Assembly: GCA_040182905.1 (NCBI GenBank)
Contig: JARQWU010000184.1
Coordinates: forward strand, 1-21,122
Length of the DNA stretch: 21,122 nucleotides
Source of the DNA: Barthelona sp. PAP020
Taxonomy: Eukaryota; Metamonada: BaSk clade
Reading direction: 5' to 3'
Position numbers and translations under genes: made by a program. A model generated the notes under the pieces. It searched no databases. It saw nothing but the letters and a program-made list of their open reading frames with translations, and had not been told where the DNA came from. Below are positions 1 through 9,100 of this stretch, one piece after another. Positions within the stretch are counted from its first letter, which is position 1. The number at the start of each line of letters is the position of its first letter.

Positions 1-165
1 CAAGAATTACTCGATAAATACAAATTAAAAGAAACACAATTGCCCAGAATCAGAAAAGATGATCCAGTTACCAAATTCTTTGGTTTGCAACCAGGCGATG
101 TTTTCAAGATTTTGAGAAAATCCGAAACTGCTGGTAGATATGTCACATATAGACTTGTTGTTTAA
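1..165 (+). CDS. RPB5: RNA polymerase subunit RPB5 (RPABC1), C-terminal part
   Basis: Only the last 54 codons and the TAA stop lie in the window; the gene is cut by the left edge. The peptide contains the signature tail of RPB5, the assembly subunit shared by RNA polymerases I, II and III. It reads [16 protein letters not shown], then [17 protein letters not shown], and ends [14 protein letters not shown], which matches the conserved end of eukaryotic RPB5 and archaeal RpoH almost residue for residue. This is the C-terminal globular module that packs against the largest subunit. No intron is visible in this part. An AATAAA follows the stop by five bases. The gene converges with the TEX261-like gene on the other strand, leaving 117 bp between the two stops. 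Confidence 0.96.
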   Translation, partial: QELLDKYKLKETQLPRIRKDDPVTKFFGLQPGDVFKILRKSETAGRYVTYRLVV

Positions 166-169
166 TGCG

Positions 170-190
170 AATAAAGAATTGAAAAATAAA
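170..190 (+). terminator. putative poly(A) signals of RPB5
   Basis: Two AATAAA hexamers (170-175 and 185-190) lie 5 and 20 bases after the RPB5 stop. They match the canonical eukaryotic polyadenylation signal and would give a very short 3' UTR. In DNA this AT-rich the hexamer also arises by chance, so the call rests mainly on position. Confidence 0.4.
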
Positions 191-282
191 TAGTTAGTTC
201 ATGAATTTTTTATTGTTTTTTGCCATTGTTTTGAATCATCAAACTGCTTTGCGACGCTTTTTAGATGGAAAGAAAGAAACTT

Positions 283-891
283 TTACGTGAGTGGAATAGC
301 TCCTGTTTCTTCAGTTTCTGTTAACATTCTGTGCTCTGAATAACCTTTCTGGGGAAGGAAAATCTTAAATTTATTCACAATCACCTTCAAAAATGGTTGA
401 GTTTTTCTTTTTTCCTCAGTCATTGAAGGCAACAACTCAGTTGTAGTACTAGAAGATATAAAAATCTCCAAAGGAACTAAAAATACAGTCAAAAATAACA
501 ATGAGAAAGTCATTAAATAAGTAAATTTATGAGTATTCCTGAAATGACTCAATAAAGCAAAACCATTAAAAACACATAGAATAGAGACTCCTAATGTTTG
601 ATTATCCAGTGAAAGAAAAGGAAACGTGTCTTTCACATATTTATAACAACAAAATAGTTCAATAAACACACACAAAGAAAGAAAGACATTAATTCCAGCA
701 ATCATCAACAACAAAGTAAATCCAGCAGATGCATATATCGAATACTTAATTACAAGCTTGGAGTATCGAGAATAGTCTTCAGCTAAAATAGAAACAAAAT
801 ACGATCCAAACGCAAATACCACACCGACTATTAAAACAACAACAATTATCGCTGCAAAAATCAAATAAGATTGCAAAACCGCTAAAACCAT
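283..891 (-). CDS. TEX261/Svp26-like ER-to-Golgi cargo receptor
   Basis: The 202-residue membrane protein has the size and layout of the TEX261/Svp26 (Erv26) family. These proteins load cargo such as glycosyltransferases into COPII vesicles leaving the ER. A hydrophobic N-terminal helix (about 3-28) is followed by the family-like LAEDYSRYSKLVIKY segment, which parallels LAELIEEY...IIKYMIW in animal TEX261. Further membrane helices follow at about 53-78, 95-115 and 124-145. The motif YVKDTFPFLSL matches the conserved TFPF of the family, and an LLPS segment after the last helix also matches. The tail is cytosolic in type and ends GAIPLT. I start at the ATG at 891; two TTG codons just upstream are in frame but unlikely starts in a eukaryote. 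It lies only 39 bp downstream of the preceding gene on the same strand. The family assignment is by recall of conserved motifs. Confidence 0.8.
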   Translation of the reverse strand: MVLAVLQSYLIFAAIIVVVLIVGVVFAFGSYFVSILAEDYSRYSKLVIKYSIYASAGFTLLLMIAGINVFLSLCVFIELFCCYKYVKDTFPFLSLDNQTLGVSILCVFNGFALLSHFRNTHKFTYLMTFSLLFLTVFLVPLEIFISSSTTTELLPSMTEEKRKTQPFLKVIVNKFKIFLPQKGYSEHRMLTETEETGAIPLT

Positions 892-923
892 CAACAAATT
901 TTGAAGAAAAAAATTATTCTACA

Positions 924-929
924 TTTATT
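924..929 (-). terminator. putative poly(A) signal in the 39-bp gap
   Basis: AATAAA on the minus strand starts one base after the stop of the 931-1515 gene. The start of the next gene lies 32 bases further on. If used, cleavage would fall inside the promoter or 5' UTR of the TEX261-like gene. Confidence 0.35.
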
Positions 930-930
930 T

Positions 931-1515
931 TTAAGGACTAAAAAACTGAGGTGTGTAACTGGGCAAAGAATATTTATTTGATAAAGTGGGTGAATAATCT
1001 GAATTTTGGGATGGTTGAAAATCCTCAATATGAAAATTCTTAAGATCAATTTTATTTCGATTTTGAGTATATTGTTGTCGATTGGCAATGAAATGTTTAT
1101 AAAAAGGCAAATCCAATGAATTGTATATTTCTTCAAGTGGTTTTTTTTTGAATTTTTCATTTAAAACTCGACTTTTTTCTTTAACATTTTGTTTATGGGA
1201 AATCTTTGAATCATCAGAAGATATTACAGTTTTTTTACTCTTGTTAAATGAAATATTGTTCTTTTTTTTTTTCATTGGGATTTTTTTTTTGAGTTTTTCA
1301 ACATCAACATTTTCTACTAACATTTTATTTTGTTTTATCAATTTTTTAAAGGATGAACTTGAGATTACTGGTATATTATTCAAGTTACTATGACTAAATG
1401 ATAAATTTTGATTGGAAAAATTGTCATTGTTTCGTACGGGAGTTGCTTCAACATTTAGTCTTCTTTTAGATTTTCTTTCAGGAGATGTAGAAAAGAATTT
1501 TGAAGGAGAATTCAT
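931..1515 (-). CDS. small basic disordered protein with CDK-site and cyclin-docking motifs
   Basis: I do not recognise a family for this 194-residue protein. It is rich in Lys, Ser and Asn and is probably mostly disordered. Three full-consensus proline-directed CDK sites ([ST]-P-x-[KR]) lie in the first 28 residues: SPSK at 3-6, SPER at 11-14 and TPVR at 25-28. Between them, KRRLNV at 17-22 fits the RxL (Cy) cyclin-docking pattern. More SP/TP sites lie at 175-194, where the protein ends FFSP. Lys-rich clusters (about 75-86 and 121-126) could serve nuclear import or DNA contact. Residues 127-150 (PLEEIYNSLDLPFYKHF onward) look like the only folded or binding helix. It contains no cysteine and hence no LxCxE motif. 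It diverges from the Rb-like gene over a shared 200-bp promoter, which makes a cell-cycle role plausible but unproven. Confidence 0.65.
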   Translation of the reverse strand: MNSPSKFFSTSPERKSKRRLNVEATPVRNNDNFSNQNLSFSHSNLNNIPVISSSSFKKLIKQNKMLVENVDVEKLKKKIPMKKKKNNISFNKSKKTVISSDDSKISHKQNVKEKSRVLNEKFKKKPLEEIYNSLDLPFYKHFIANRQQYTQNRNKIDLKNFHIEDFQPSQNSDYSPTLSNKYSLPSYTPQFFSP

Positions 1516-1715
1516 TGAAAAGCATAATAAAAAAGTCTTCTTTAATATTTTTGTTTATTGACACAATAATATTGTATATTTAATATTTTTAAGATATTTT
1601 TAATAAAGAATTGAACAAAAAATCATTTATGAAATATATCCATCAAAAGTCTACTTGACATCAAGTGATAGATCTTTTGGGCGGTCTAATTTTTTCCTTT
1701 TTATGAAACATTATA
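1516..1715. promoter_or_regulatory. shared bidirectional promoter region (small basic protein / Rb-like)
   Basis: These 200 bp separate the start codons of two divergent genes and must hold at least part of both promoters. Three elements stand out from the AT-rich background. One is a 13-bp palindrome ACAATAATATTGT at 1563-1575. Another is a dyad ACTTGA-CA-TCAAGT at 1653-1666. The third is a rare GC-rich box, TTTTGGGCGG, at 1675-1684, about 30 bp before the Rb-like start. The box resembles a GC box; it has one G too many for the E2F consensus TTTSSCGC. An upstream ATG at 1703 opens an 8-codon frame that ends at 1726 and overlaps the Rb-like start. It could limit translation if it lies within the transcript. 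Function is inferred from position only. Confidence 0.45.
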
Positions 1716-4200
1716 ATGGATTCTGAGGCGATCTTTCCAGTTGATTTAACCTCTAAATTAGAAATTTCGAAAGAAGAAAGAGTAATTATATTAATTTAAT
1801 GAAAACTAACAAAATTAATAGTTTTATGAATTATCTGAGAAAGAATATCTAATATTACAAGAAAATAGTTCACATTTTGGTGCTGATTGTAATGAATCAA
1901 TGATATATAGTGTTTCATTGTATTTGGGCTTTTTGAATACAATAATTGAAAAACCTGACTATTTTGAAGAAAAAAAAGTGTTTATTACACCAATAAATAT
2001 ATTTATTGCAGCGGGATTAAAAAAAACAATGCAAATTAAAGATATTTTCAAACTATGTTATCGTCGATTTGAATTAAAAGATTTTCCTTTAAATATTGAT
2101 AAAGATACAATTAAATTACATGAAAGTCAATTGATTCTTAGTTGTTTGTTGTATAGTAAGTTAGATTTGATATTAAAAGATATTTTGATTGAAACAGATA
2201 AGATTAAGGAAAGTTTAAAACAAAATGTGTGGATTTTGTTCAATTATTTGAGATTATGTAAAAATGTAGATCTTTTAATAGAAAGTATTGATTTGGTCCA
2301 AAATTATCGATATTTGGTCAGTTTATTGTTGCTATTATGTAAATATATGAACATAAAACATGAAATTGATATGAATGGTTTATTATTGGATGAAATAGAG
2401 ATGGTTATTTTGAAACTTGTTAATGATGGTGAAATTATCGTTCATTTGGACTTAAATTTTGCCAATGATTCTACCACGATAGAACAAGATTTGACAAGGT
2501 TGGATGAAACAACAGGGGAAATCAATATTGTGTATGAAGAATTGTTGAGGGAAGAATACACCCTTCAGAAAAATATAATTATCGATCAAAGATTGGTACC
2601 ATTGATTATCAATAGCAACACAAAAATATTGCAGTCCCCTACGTATCGTCAACATACGAGTTACATGTTAACACCTCTATCCTTCGGTATGGCTTCTGAA
2701 AATTGGTTGATTAAATTACTAAGCTGTAGAAATTCAAACAGTTTAGATGCACTATTGAAGAGTTATTCCCTTGACATAGAAGATAGAGATTTGATCAAAC
2801 GTTGGTTCAACCAAATTTGTACCAAGGTTGGTAAAAATATCCGACATCGTGAGAGCATAATTGAAGGGCTTTTTTTGTTAATTATTGAACGTACTGTTGA
2901 TTATGAAATTAAACGACTGGAAAGTCAAGGGAAAAATTTGATTATCCGAGAATTTGTATGTTGTAAAGATTTGATGTATAGTCTGTTGTCTTTAACTTTA
3001 ATCATTATTGGTATATGTCATTCAGTATCTAATCTTTCATATTACCAATTGAAAAGTAGGTACACAATTGATCCTCTTGATCTTTTGAAGACAATTGACA
3101 ATTTTTTCAAGATATTTCCTGATATAATTTTGAATTTGAAAGTTGAGTTGCATAAATTGATGGTTGATTTGATCAAAAGAGAAGTTTTTTTGGAAAATTC
3201 CAAAATTTTTAAATTTATGAAAATTTTGAATGACAACAATGGGAATTGTACCAATGGCACATATGATCACACAGAAGAAATTAAAAGTGAGCAACTTGAA
3301 TTCGATGTTGAAAATACACCTCCATCGAAATCAAATGTAAACAGTGCTTTTTCAAAGGTTCATCCTATCAAAGAGACAAATGAATTACAAGTACAAAAAC
3401 AAAAACAAAAAAATTTAAAAAACATTAATTTGCAGGCAATACATTCATCTGTGTATTATTTTTTCTATTCGTTTCAGAAACACTGTTCAAAAGTCATTGT
3501 AGAATTGTTAGATGTGTTAATCAACAATAAAAAGCAGTTGGAAATGTATTACAAACAGATCATGAAAGTTTTAGTTGAAATATTTACAAATAATTTTGAT
3601 TTGTTTAAAAACAGACACTTACACACAATATTATTGTGCTGTGTGTATATCACCATCAGAGCCAATAAAGTTGAAGAAACTTTTACTAACATTGTCAAAT
3701 CGTACAAAAGCATCCCTTCATTTGATGTTGGATTGGACGTTTATCGGTCAATCAATCTTAATGATGGTGAATTCGGTGATATCATCAAGTTTTACAACAA
3801 TAATTTCGTACCTATTTGTCAAATAATGGTGAAACAAATCGTAGAATCTTCTCTCAAATTAAAAGTACCTGCTTTTGATTTCAAATCTTCAAATGAACAG
3901 GCAAACAAAAAAAAATCATACAACAATAATTCGGAATACCCTCATTATGTTGCACCAACATCAACTCCAATAAAAAAATTATCAGCAAATATGAGTATCG
4001 GTTTTGGGAATTCAAGAAACCTTGTTAATGATGTTTTATCTCCTTCAACAATATTGAGTTGTAGTCTTTCAATAGCTCCTTCTAGACATCCGGTATTTAA
4101 TACAATCGGTGTAAATAATAATAAAAAAATAAATAAACATGAATCAAAACGAGTTTCCTTTAATAAAGAAGAAGACAAAAAGAAAGAACCGGTTTTATGA
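1716..4200 (+). CDS. retinoblastoma-family pocket protein (two exons)
   Basis: Exons 1716-1781 and 1822-4200 give an 814-residue Rb-like protein. Rb proteins bind E2F/DP and hold back S-phase genes until CDKs phosphorylate them. Residues about 60-220 fit the N-terminal cyclin-like region. Pocket A is about 300-478 (LTPLSFGMASENWLIKLL through IKREVF). A polar spacer follows at about 480-560, and pocket B is about 563-698. In pocket B, IIKFYNNNFVP aligns with the FYN that forms the LxCxE cleft (Tyr756-Asn757 of human RB), here Tyr680-Asn681. The tail has a TP site (TSTPIKK, 736-742) and MSIGFGNSRNLVNDV (747-761), which resembles the RbC core that touches the E2F-DP marked boxes. Without exon 1 the frame would begin at a Met at 1900, losing 48 residues. 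The TGA stop argues for a standard code. Confidence 0.88.
1782..1821 (+). other. intron of Rb-like gene (40 nt)
   Basis: The intron starts GTAATT and ends TTAATAG. It has a consensus ACTAAC branch box at 1805-1810, 11 bases before the end. Read without splicing, the frame hits a TAA after five codons. Removal joins ...KEER to FYELSEKEYL... in phase 0 and puts the ATG at 1716 in frame with the long open frame. Confidence 0.85.
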
Positions 4201-4472
4201 ACTTGTGAATTTTGAATTTGTATCTTAAGATATATATATATAAATAATATAAATAGTATGATTTTATTGTTTGTAACCTCTTTCAAAAAGAAAAATTAAA
4301 ATTAAAAATGCAAAATTAAACAGAAATACCTATTTTATTTGGAGGTAACAGTTAATATCATGATAAAAATCATAAAAAATACTGTGAAGTACGGAGTTTT
4401 CAAAAATAACCACAGAAAAATGTGTGTTCCAAGATATGAAGGTATCTTTTTTTTCATTTTGTTTTGCATCAA
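4201..4472. other. gap between Rb-like and VPS4 genes
   Basis: This is AT-rich spacer carrying the Rb-like 3' UTR and the VPS4 promoter. A TA-rich run (4230-4256) contains several AATA/TAAA motifs that could direct polyadenylation. GAGGTAACAGTTAATATC near 4340-4358 is followed by the dyad ATGAT-aaaa-ATCAT (4360-4373). No gene or RNA is recognised here. Confidence 0.4.
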
Positions 4473-5870
4473 ATGAGTGCTCAGTTCAGAGAAAATGCAA
4501 TTAGACTTACGCAAGAAGCTATTGCTGCAGATAATCAAACCAATTTACCTGTTGCCAGAGAAAAATACAATATGGCAGCTCAATATTTTTTAGAAGCCAT
4601 TAAAAGTTTATAATTTTACATATTTTTATCAATTTGACTAATATTTTTAGGAGAAAAGAACAAAAATTTAAAACAAGTCATGGCACAAAAAGTTGACAAA
4701 GTCATGACACGAATTCAAGAAATTGATGTTGAAATCAGTAAGGGTCAAAAGAAAGTACCTGTTGGTGGACCTAAAAAAAAAAATAAAAAAGACAACAAAA
4801 AGAATAATGGTAAAAGCAACAATGATGATCAAGATGATGATGATGAAGAAGAAGAAGAAGATGAAGAAACACAACGTTTAACTGACATGTTATCAGATGC
4901 TATCTTACAAGAAAAACCAAATATTAAATGGGAAGATGTTGCCGGTTTAGAATTGGTCAAAAGCACCTTAAGAGAAGCTGTTATTTTGCCCGCCAGGTTT
5001 CCTCAATTTTATCAAGATGTTGAACCTTGGAAAGGCATCTTGTTATATGGACCTCCCGGTACAGGTAAGTCATATCTTGCTAAGGCGGTAGCTACCGAAT
5101 GTGATGCAACATTCTTTTCAGTTACTGCATCTACATTGATGTCTAGATGGCAAGGTGAATCTGAAAAACTTGTGAAAGGATTATTCGATTTGGCCGCTAA
5201 AAAGTCACCTTCTATTATTTTTATTGATGAAATTGATTCATTATGTGGATCCAGATCTGAAAATGATTCTGAATCATCTAGAAGAGTCAAGAATGAATTT
5301 TTGGTCCGAATGAATGGTGTTGGATCAGATATGGAAGGTGTCTTAATGTTGGCTGCTACAAATTTACCATGGCAATTAGATAGTGCTATGAGAAGACGTT
5401 TTCCCAAGAAGATTTTGATTCCCCTTCCTGATTTTGAAGCAAGACTAGCAATGTTCAAAATTCACACTAGAAAGGTCGAAACTTCCCTTACAGAAGAAGA
5501 CTTTGTTAATTTAGCCAATTGTACAGATGGTTACTCAGGTTCAGACATTTCTCAAGTTTGTGATGAAGCCCTTTATGGACCTATCAGAGATGTTCAAAGT
5601 GCAGCGTTTTTCAAATATGTTAATCAACAACATCCACAAACTAAGGAAATGGGTGAATGGATAGTTCCTTGTGGAAGAAGAGATGCTGGAGCTTTTGAAA
5701 AGAATCTTTATGAATTCGAAAAAGAAGAAAGCGCCAAAGTCATCAAGCCTGCTGTTTGCTTCAGACATTTCCAGAGTGCTCTTGGTAAACAAAAAAGTTC
5801 TGTTTCACATGGAGATCTTGCTCAATATGATCAATGGACTGCTGAATTTGGTATGGATGGTTCTGCCTAA
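4473..5870 (+). CDS. VPS4: VPS4-type AAA ATPase of ESCRT-III disassembly (two exons)
   Basis: Exons 4473-4605 and 4651-5870 encode 450 residues, close to the usual 430-445. VPS4 is the hexameric ATPase that pulls ESCRT-III filaments apart in multivesicular-body sorting, cytokinesis and membrane repair. Residues 1-75 form the MIT domain that grips ESCRT-III tails (RLTQEAIAADN, AREKYNMAAQYFLEAIK, then REKNKNLKQVMAQKVDKV across the splice). The linker (about 75-122) is Lys/Asn- then Asp/Glu-rich and partly a GAT/GAA microsatellite. The AAA core has Walker A GPPGTGKS (178-185), pore-loop residues around SRWQGESEK, Walker B IIFIDEID (233-240) and the arginine fingers in MRRRF (about 291-295). The C-terminal helix ends TAEFGMDGSA, as in the family. 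Starting at the internal ATG at 4680 would remove most of the MIT domain, so the spliced model is preferred. Confidence 0.95.
4606..4650 (+). other. intron of VPS4 (45 nt)
   Basis: The intron begins GTTTAT and ends ATTTTTAG, with ACTAAT at 4637-4642 eight bases before the end. It interrupts codon 45 in phase 1 and contains an immediate in-frame TAA. Splicing restores the MIT domain motif AIKREKNKNLK, which parallels LKYEKNPKSK in animal VPS4. That homology makes the junction secure. Confidence 0.92.
4824..4870 (+). repeat. GAT/GAA microsatellite coding an acidic linker
   Basis: An imperfect run of GAT and GAA triplets inside VPS4 encodes about 15 Asp/Glu residues in the MIT-AAA linker. Its length is likely to vary between strains without changing the frame. 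Confidence 0.7.
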
Positions 5871-6156
5871 GGTGATTTTTTTTTTGATTGCTTTCTTCGG
5901 GTTTTTGACATTTAATTACTCCCTGTTTTTCAAATATTTTTCCTTTTGTACACTGTTGATAAAAAACTTAAAATATTTTTCTTGTTTAAAAAGGATTCAG
6001 ACAATTTACAGTGAAAGAAAAAAAATTGGGAACCCTTGTCAGAAAGTTTCTTTTTCTGTTCATTGTAACAACTAACAAAAAAGACTATTCACCTATTTAC
6101 AATACTTTCATCTACTTACATGTGTAACAATTAATTTATCATTTCTTCTTTAAAAC

Positions 6157-9100
6157 TTAGTATGATTCGAAAATCCAACGACCTTCACGTTCATACTCTT
6201 CAATGCGATTTGAAGCTGAAGTCTCATCAAAATCACCATAAATTGTCAAAGCTTTCACAACTGCTGTTCTGATATTACTTGGTATTCTGCCAGCAGGACC
6301 ACAATACAAAAATGAACCAGCATCATTTTCCATTACGTCAAATAGGATTTTTGGGTTTTCAATCATTCTATCTGTAATATACACCTTCTTTTTAGGGTTT
6401 TCACGAGAAAAAGCATAAAAAACAGTAATTATTCCATTTTCCTCCCAACTTTTCCATTCGTCAGCCAGAAGGAAATCTTTGTTTGAATAACGACATCCCA
6501 AAAACAAATACATTTGTCCAATATTCTCTTGTGGTTTTGCTTGTACCCTTAGTATTTCTTTATCTTGGGCAAAACCTCGAAAAGGAGCTATCCCCGTACC
6601 AAGACCACATGCAATAAACGGTTTCGTTTTATCTAAAGGTGGAACTAAAGGAGATTCACGAATAAATATGGGAACAAGTACTTCCCCACCATATGGTTCC
6701 ACTTCTTCCAACCAACCAGTTGCTAACCCAGTGACAATTTTTCCAGACTTCGTCTTGTGTGAAACGATACCAATCAAAAGTTCCAAACATTGTGGATGCA
6801 TGAGATTAGACGAAGCAATGGAATAAAGTCGAGGTGTAATTAAAGGTATCATTTCAACCAAATAGTGTAACGGTGGACGACATGATGGATATCGGATTAA
6901 AACATCAAGAAAATTAGTTCCAAACATTATCCTGTCTTCAGCTAATTTATCAGATCCCGCCTTTGAACCCAAAAATGCTAACTCTTCCCGTTCTTGCAAA
7001 TTTGTAGCAAATGGCGCTAATTTTTTATAATAATCTCGACCAGCCAGACTATAAAAATCCAAGTAAAAAGTGGCTAATTGTCTCACAGTCATTGGCTTGG
7101 ATAATGCCTCAATTTCACAAGTAGCACCAATAGGCTCAACAACAAAAGTTACATCTGGGTCTGATCCATACCATGTCAAAAACATTTCCACTCTTTCTTT
7201 TTTATTTCCTGGCCAAATTCCTACATGCCAGCCAGTCTTATATTTAATACCAGTTCCATGCAAATCCAATGTGATAAACCGTGAATCTTGCTCATAATCA
7301 ATTGGAGTAATTCTCCTGTTTTCTATCATACGAACAAAAGTACAACCTGGAGGTGGCGGTCCTCGAGGATCAGAAATTGGAGCAGTAAGAACACATCTAT
7401 ACTGAGGATTAGGTATTCCAAGAGGAATTCCCTCTTCAACACCCAATATTTCCATGAATGAATCTGCAAAAGGTTGAAACGCAACATCAAAACCTTGAAT
7501 GTGCTTTTCATCAGCAATACCTCGATCAAGTATTGGTGAAGCCCCTTTAGATAACATAACATCCCAAAACATTGCACCTGCTTTGTTGAAATTCTCACCA
7601 TAAGCAGAAGAACCTATTCCAAACACTGCAAAGTTCACTCCTTTTAAAACATCATCATCTAATACATTAATGGACTCATAGAACTCAATACCCATGGGAG
7701 GTATATCACCCATACCATACGTACAAGTCATTAAAACAACATTCAAATACTTTTTAAGCTCAATAGCGGTAATAGTATCCATTGGTTTCAAAACTGTATT
7801 GGCACCTCCAGAAGATAGTTTTTGTGCCAATGATTTTGCAAAACCCGTGGTATTTCCAGTTACAGTCGCATATGTAATCAAAATTGAATCGCTATCAACT
7901 TCAGAAGAATAACCTGTAAAGGTTGTGGAATGTTTGGTAAATGAAGATGATCTATCGGTGTAAGTGGTGTGTAATGCATGATGGGCCTTTTCACTACCCG
8001 GTTTTCCCAACCATTCGGTATATATAGCTTGAACTTCCAAGTTTTTATGTGAAACGCGAATTTTCGAGAATTCATCAATCTTATAAATAGCTTCAGAACG
8101 TTTCTTCAAAATGTTGTTATCCAAAGACTTCGATTGACCTCCTCCTCCAATACATCCTCCAGGACAGGCCATCACTTCAATAAAATGAAACATTTCACCA
8201 ATTTCTTCAATTGCATGACGTTTCAATAACTTTTGGGCAGAAGTAATTCCTCCACAAATAGCCACTTTGATTTCTATATTTATCCCATCCTTCAAAGTCA
8301 ATGGGATATTGGCGAACCTAATACCATAATAACCACGACATTGTTGAAGTTTAACATTATTGAGTTCTTCTCCAGTCAAAAAATAATAAGCGGTCCTCAA
8401 TGCAGCCTCCATAACACCTCCGGATGCACCAAAAATTACTCCCGCACCAGAAGATTCACCCAAAGTTGAATCAAAGGATTTTTTGAAGTTATTCAACTTT
8501 CCAAGATCAATATTCTGGGTTCTTAACATCTTTCCTAATTCCCTTGTGGTAAGTACACAATCGATATCATACATATGATTCTGAGATAATTCAACTCGTT
8601 TACATTCCTGTTTCTTTGCAGTACAGGGCATAATTGCAACAGAAAAGATGTTTTCTGGTTTAATATTCATTTTATCAGCCCAATAAGTCTTAATAATGGT
8701 ACCAAGCATTCCCATTGGTGATTTGCATGTAGATAAATATGGTATTAAATCAGGACGACGTTTTTCAACAAAGTTAATCCAAGATGGACAGCAAGAGGTA
8801 AACAAGGGCAAAGGAGCAGCTTTGTCTTTTGGATCAACAATATTGTCTGTGATCCGTTGGATCAACTCAGTGGCTTCTTCCATAATGGTCAAATCCGCTG
8901 TTAAATTGGTATCAAACACATAATTAAAGCCTAAGGCACGGAGACTTTGAACCAAAAGATCAGTGTTAATTTCACCTGGAAGTTGCCCCAATTCTTCCCC
9001 TATAGTAACACGTACAGCTGGCGCTGTTTGCACCACAACAACTTTTCTGGAACTCATTGCTTCATACACTTTGTCAATATCATCAACAACAGAAATAGCA

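Noticed and set aside
891-1160. 89-codon minus-strand frame overlapping the end of the small basic protein gene
   Set aside because: Ile/Asn/Lys-rich shadow in another frame; the 931-1515 frame has stronger motif content and a clean ATG.
1675-1684. TTTTGGGCGG as an E2F site
   Set aside because: It has three G before CG instead of the two-base SS of TTTSSCGC, on either strand; kept only as a GC box of unknown function.
4668-4874. Minus-strand frame opposite the VPS4 linker, apparently a hydrophobic protein
   Set aside because: It is the reverse complement of the acidic GAT/GAA microsatellite and Lys-rich linker, which gives Phe/Ile runs by necessity.
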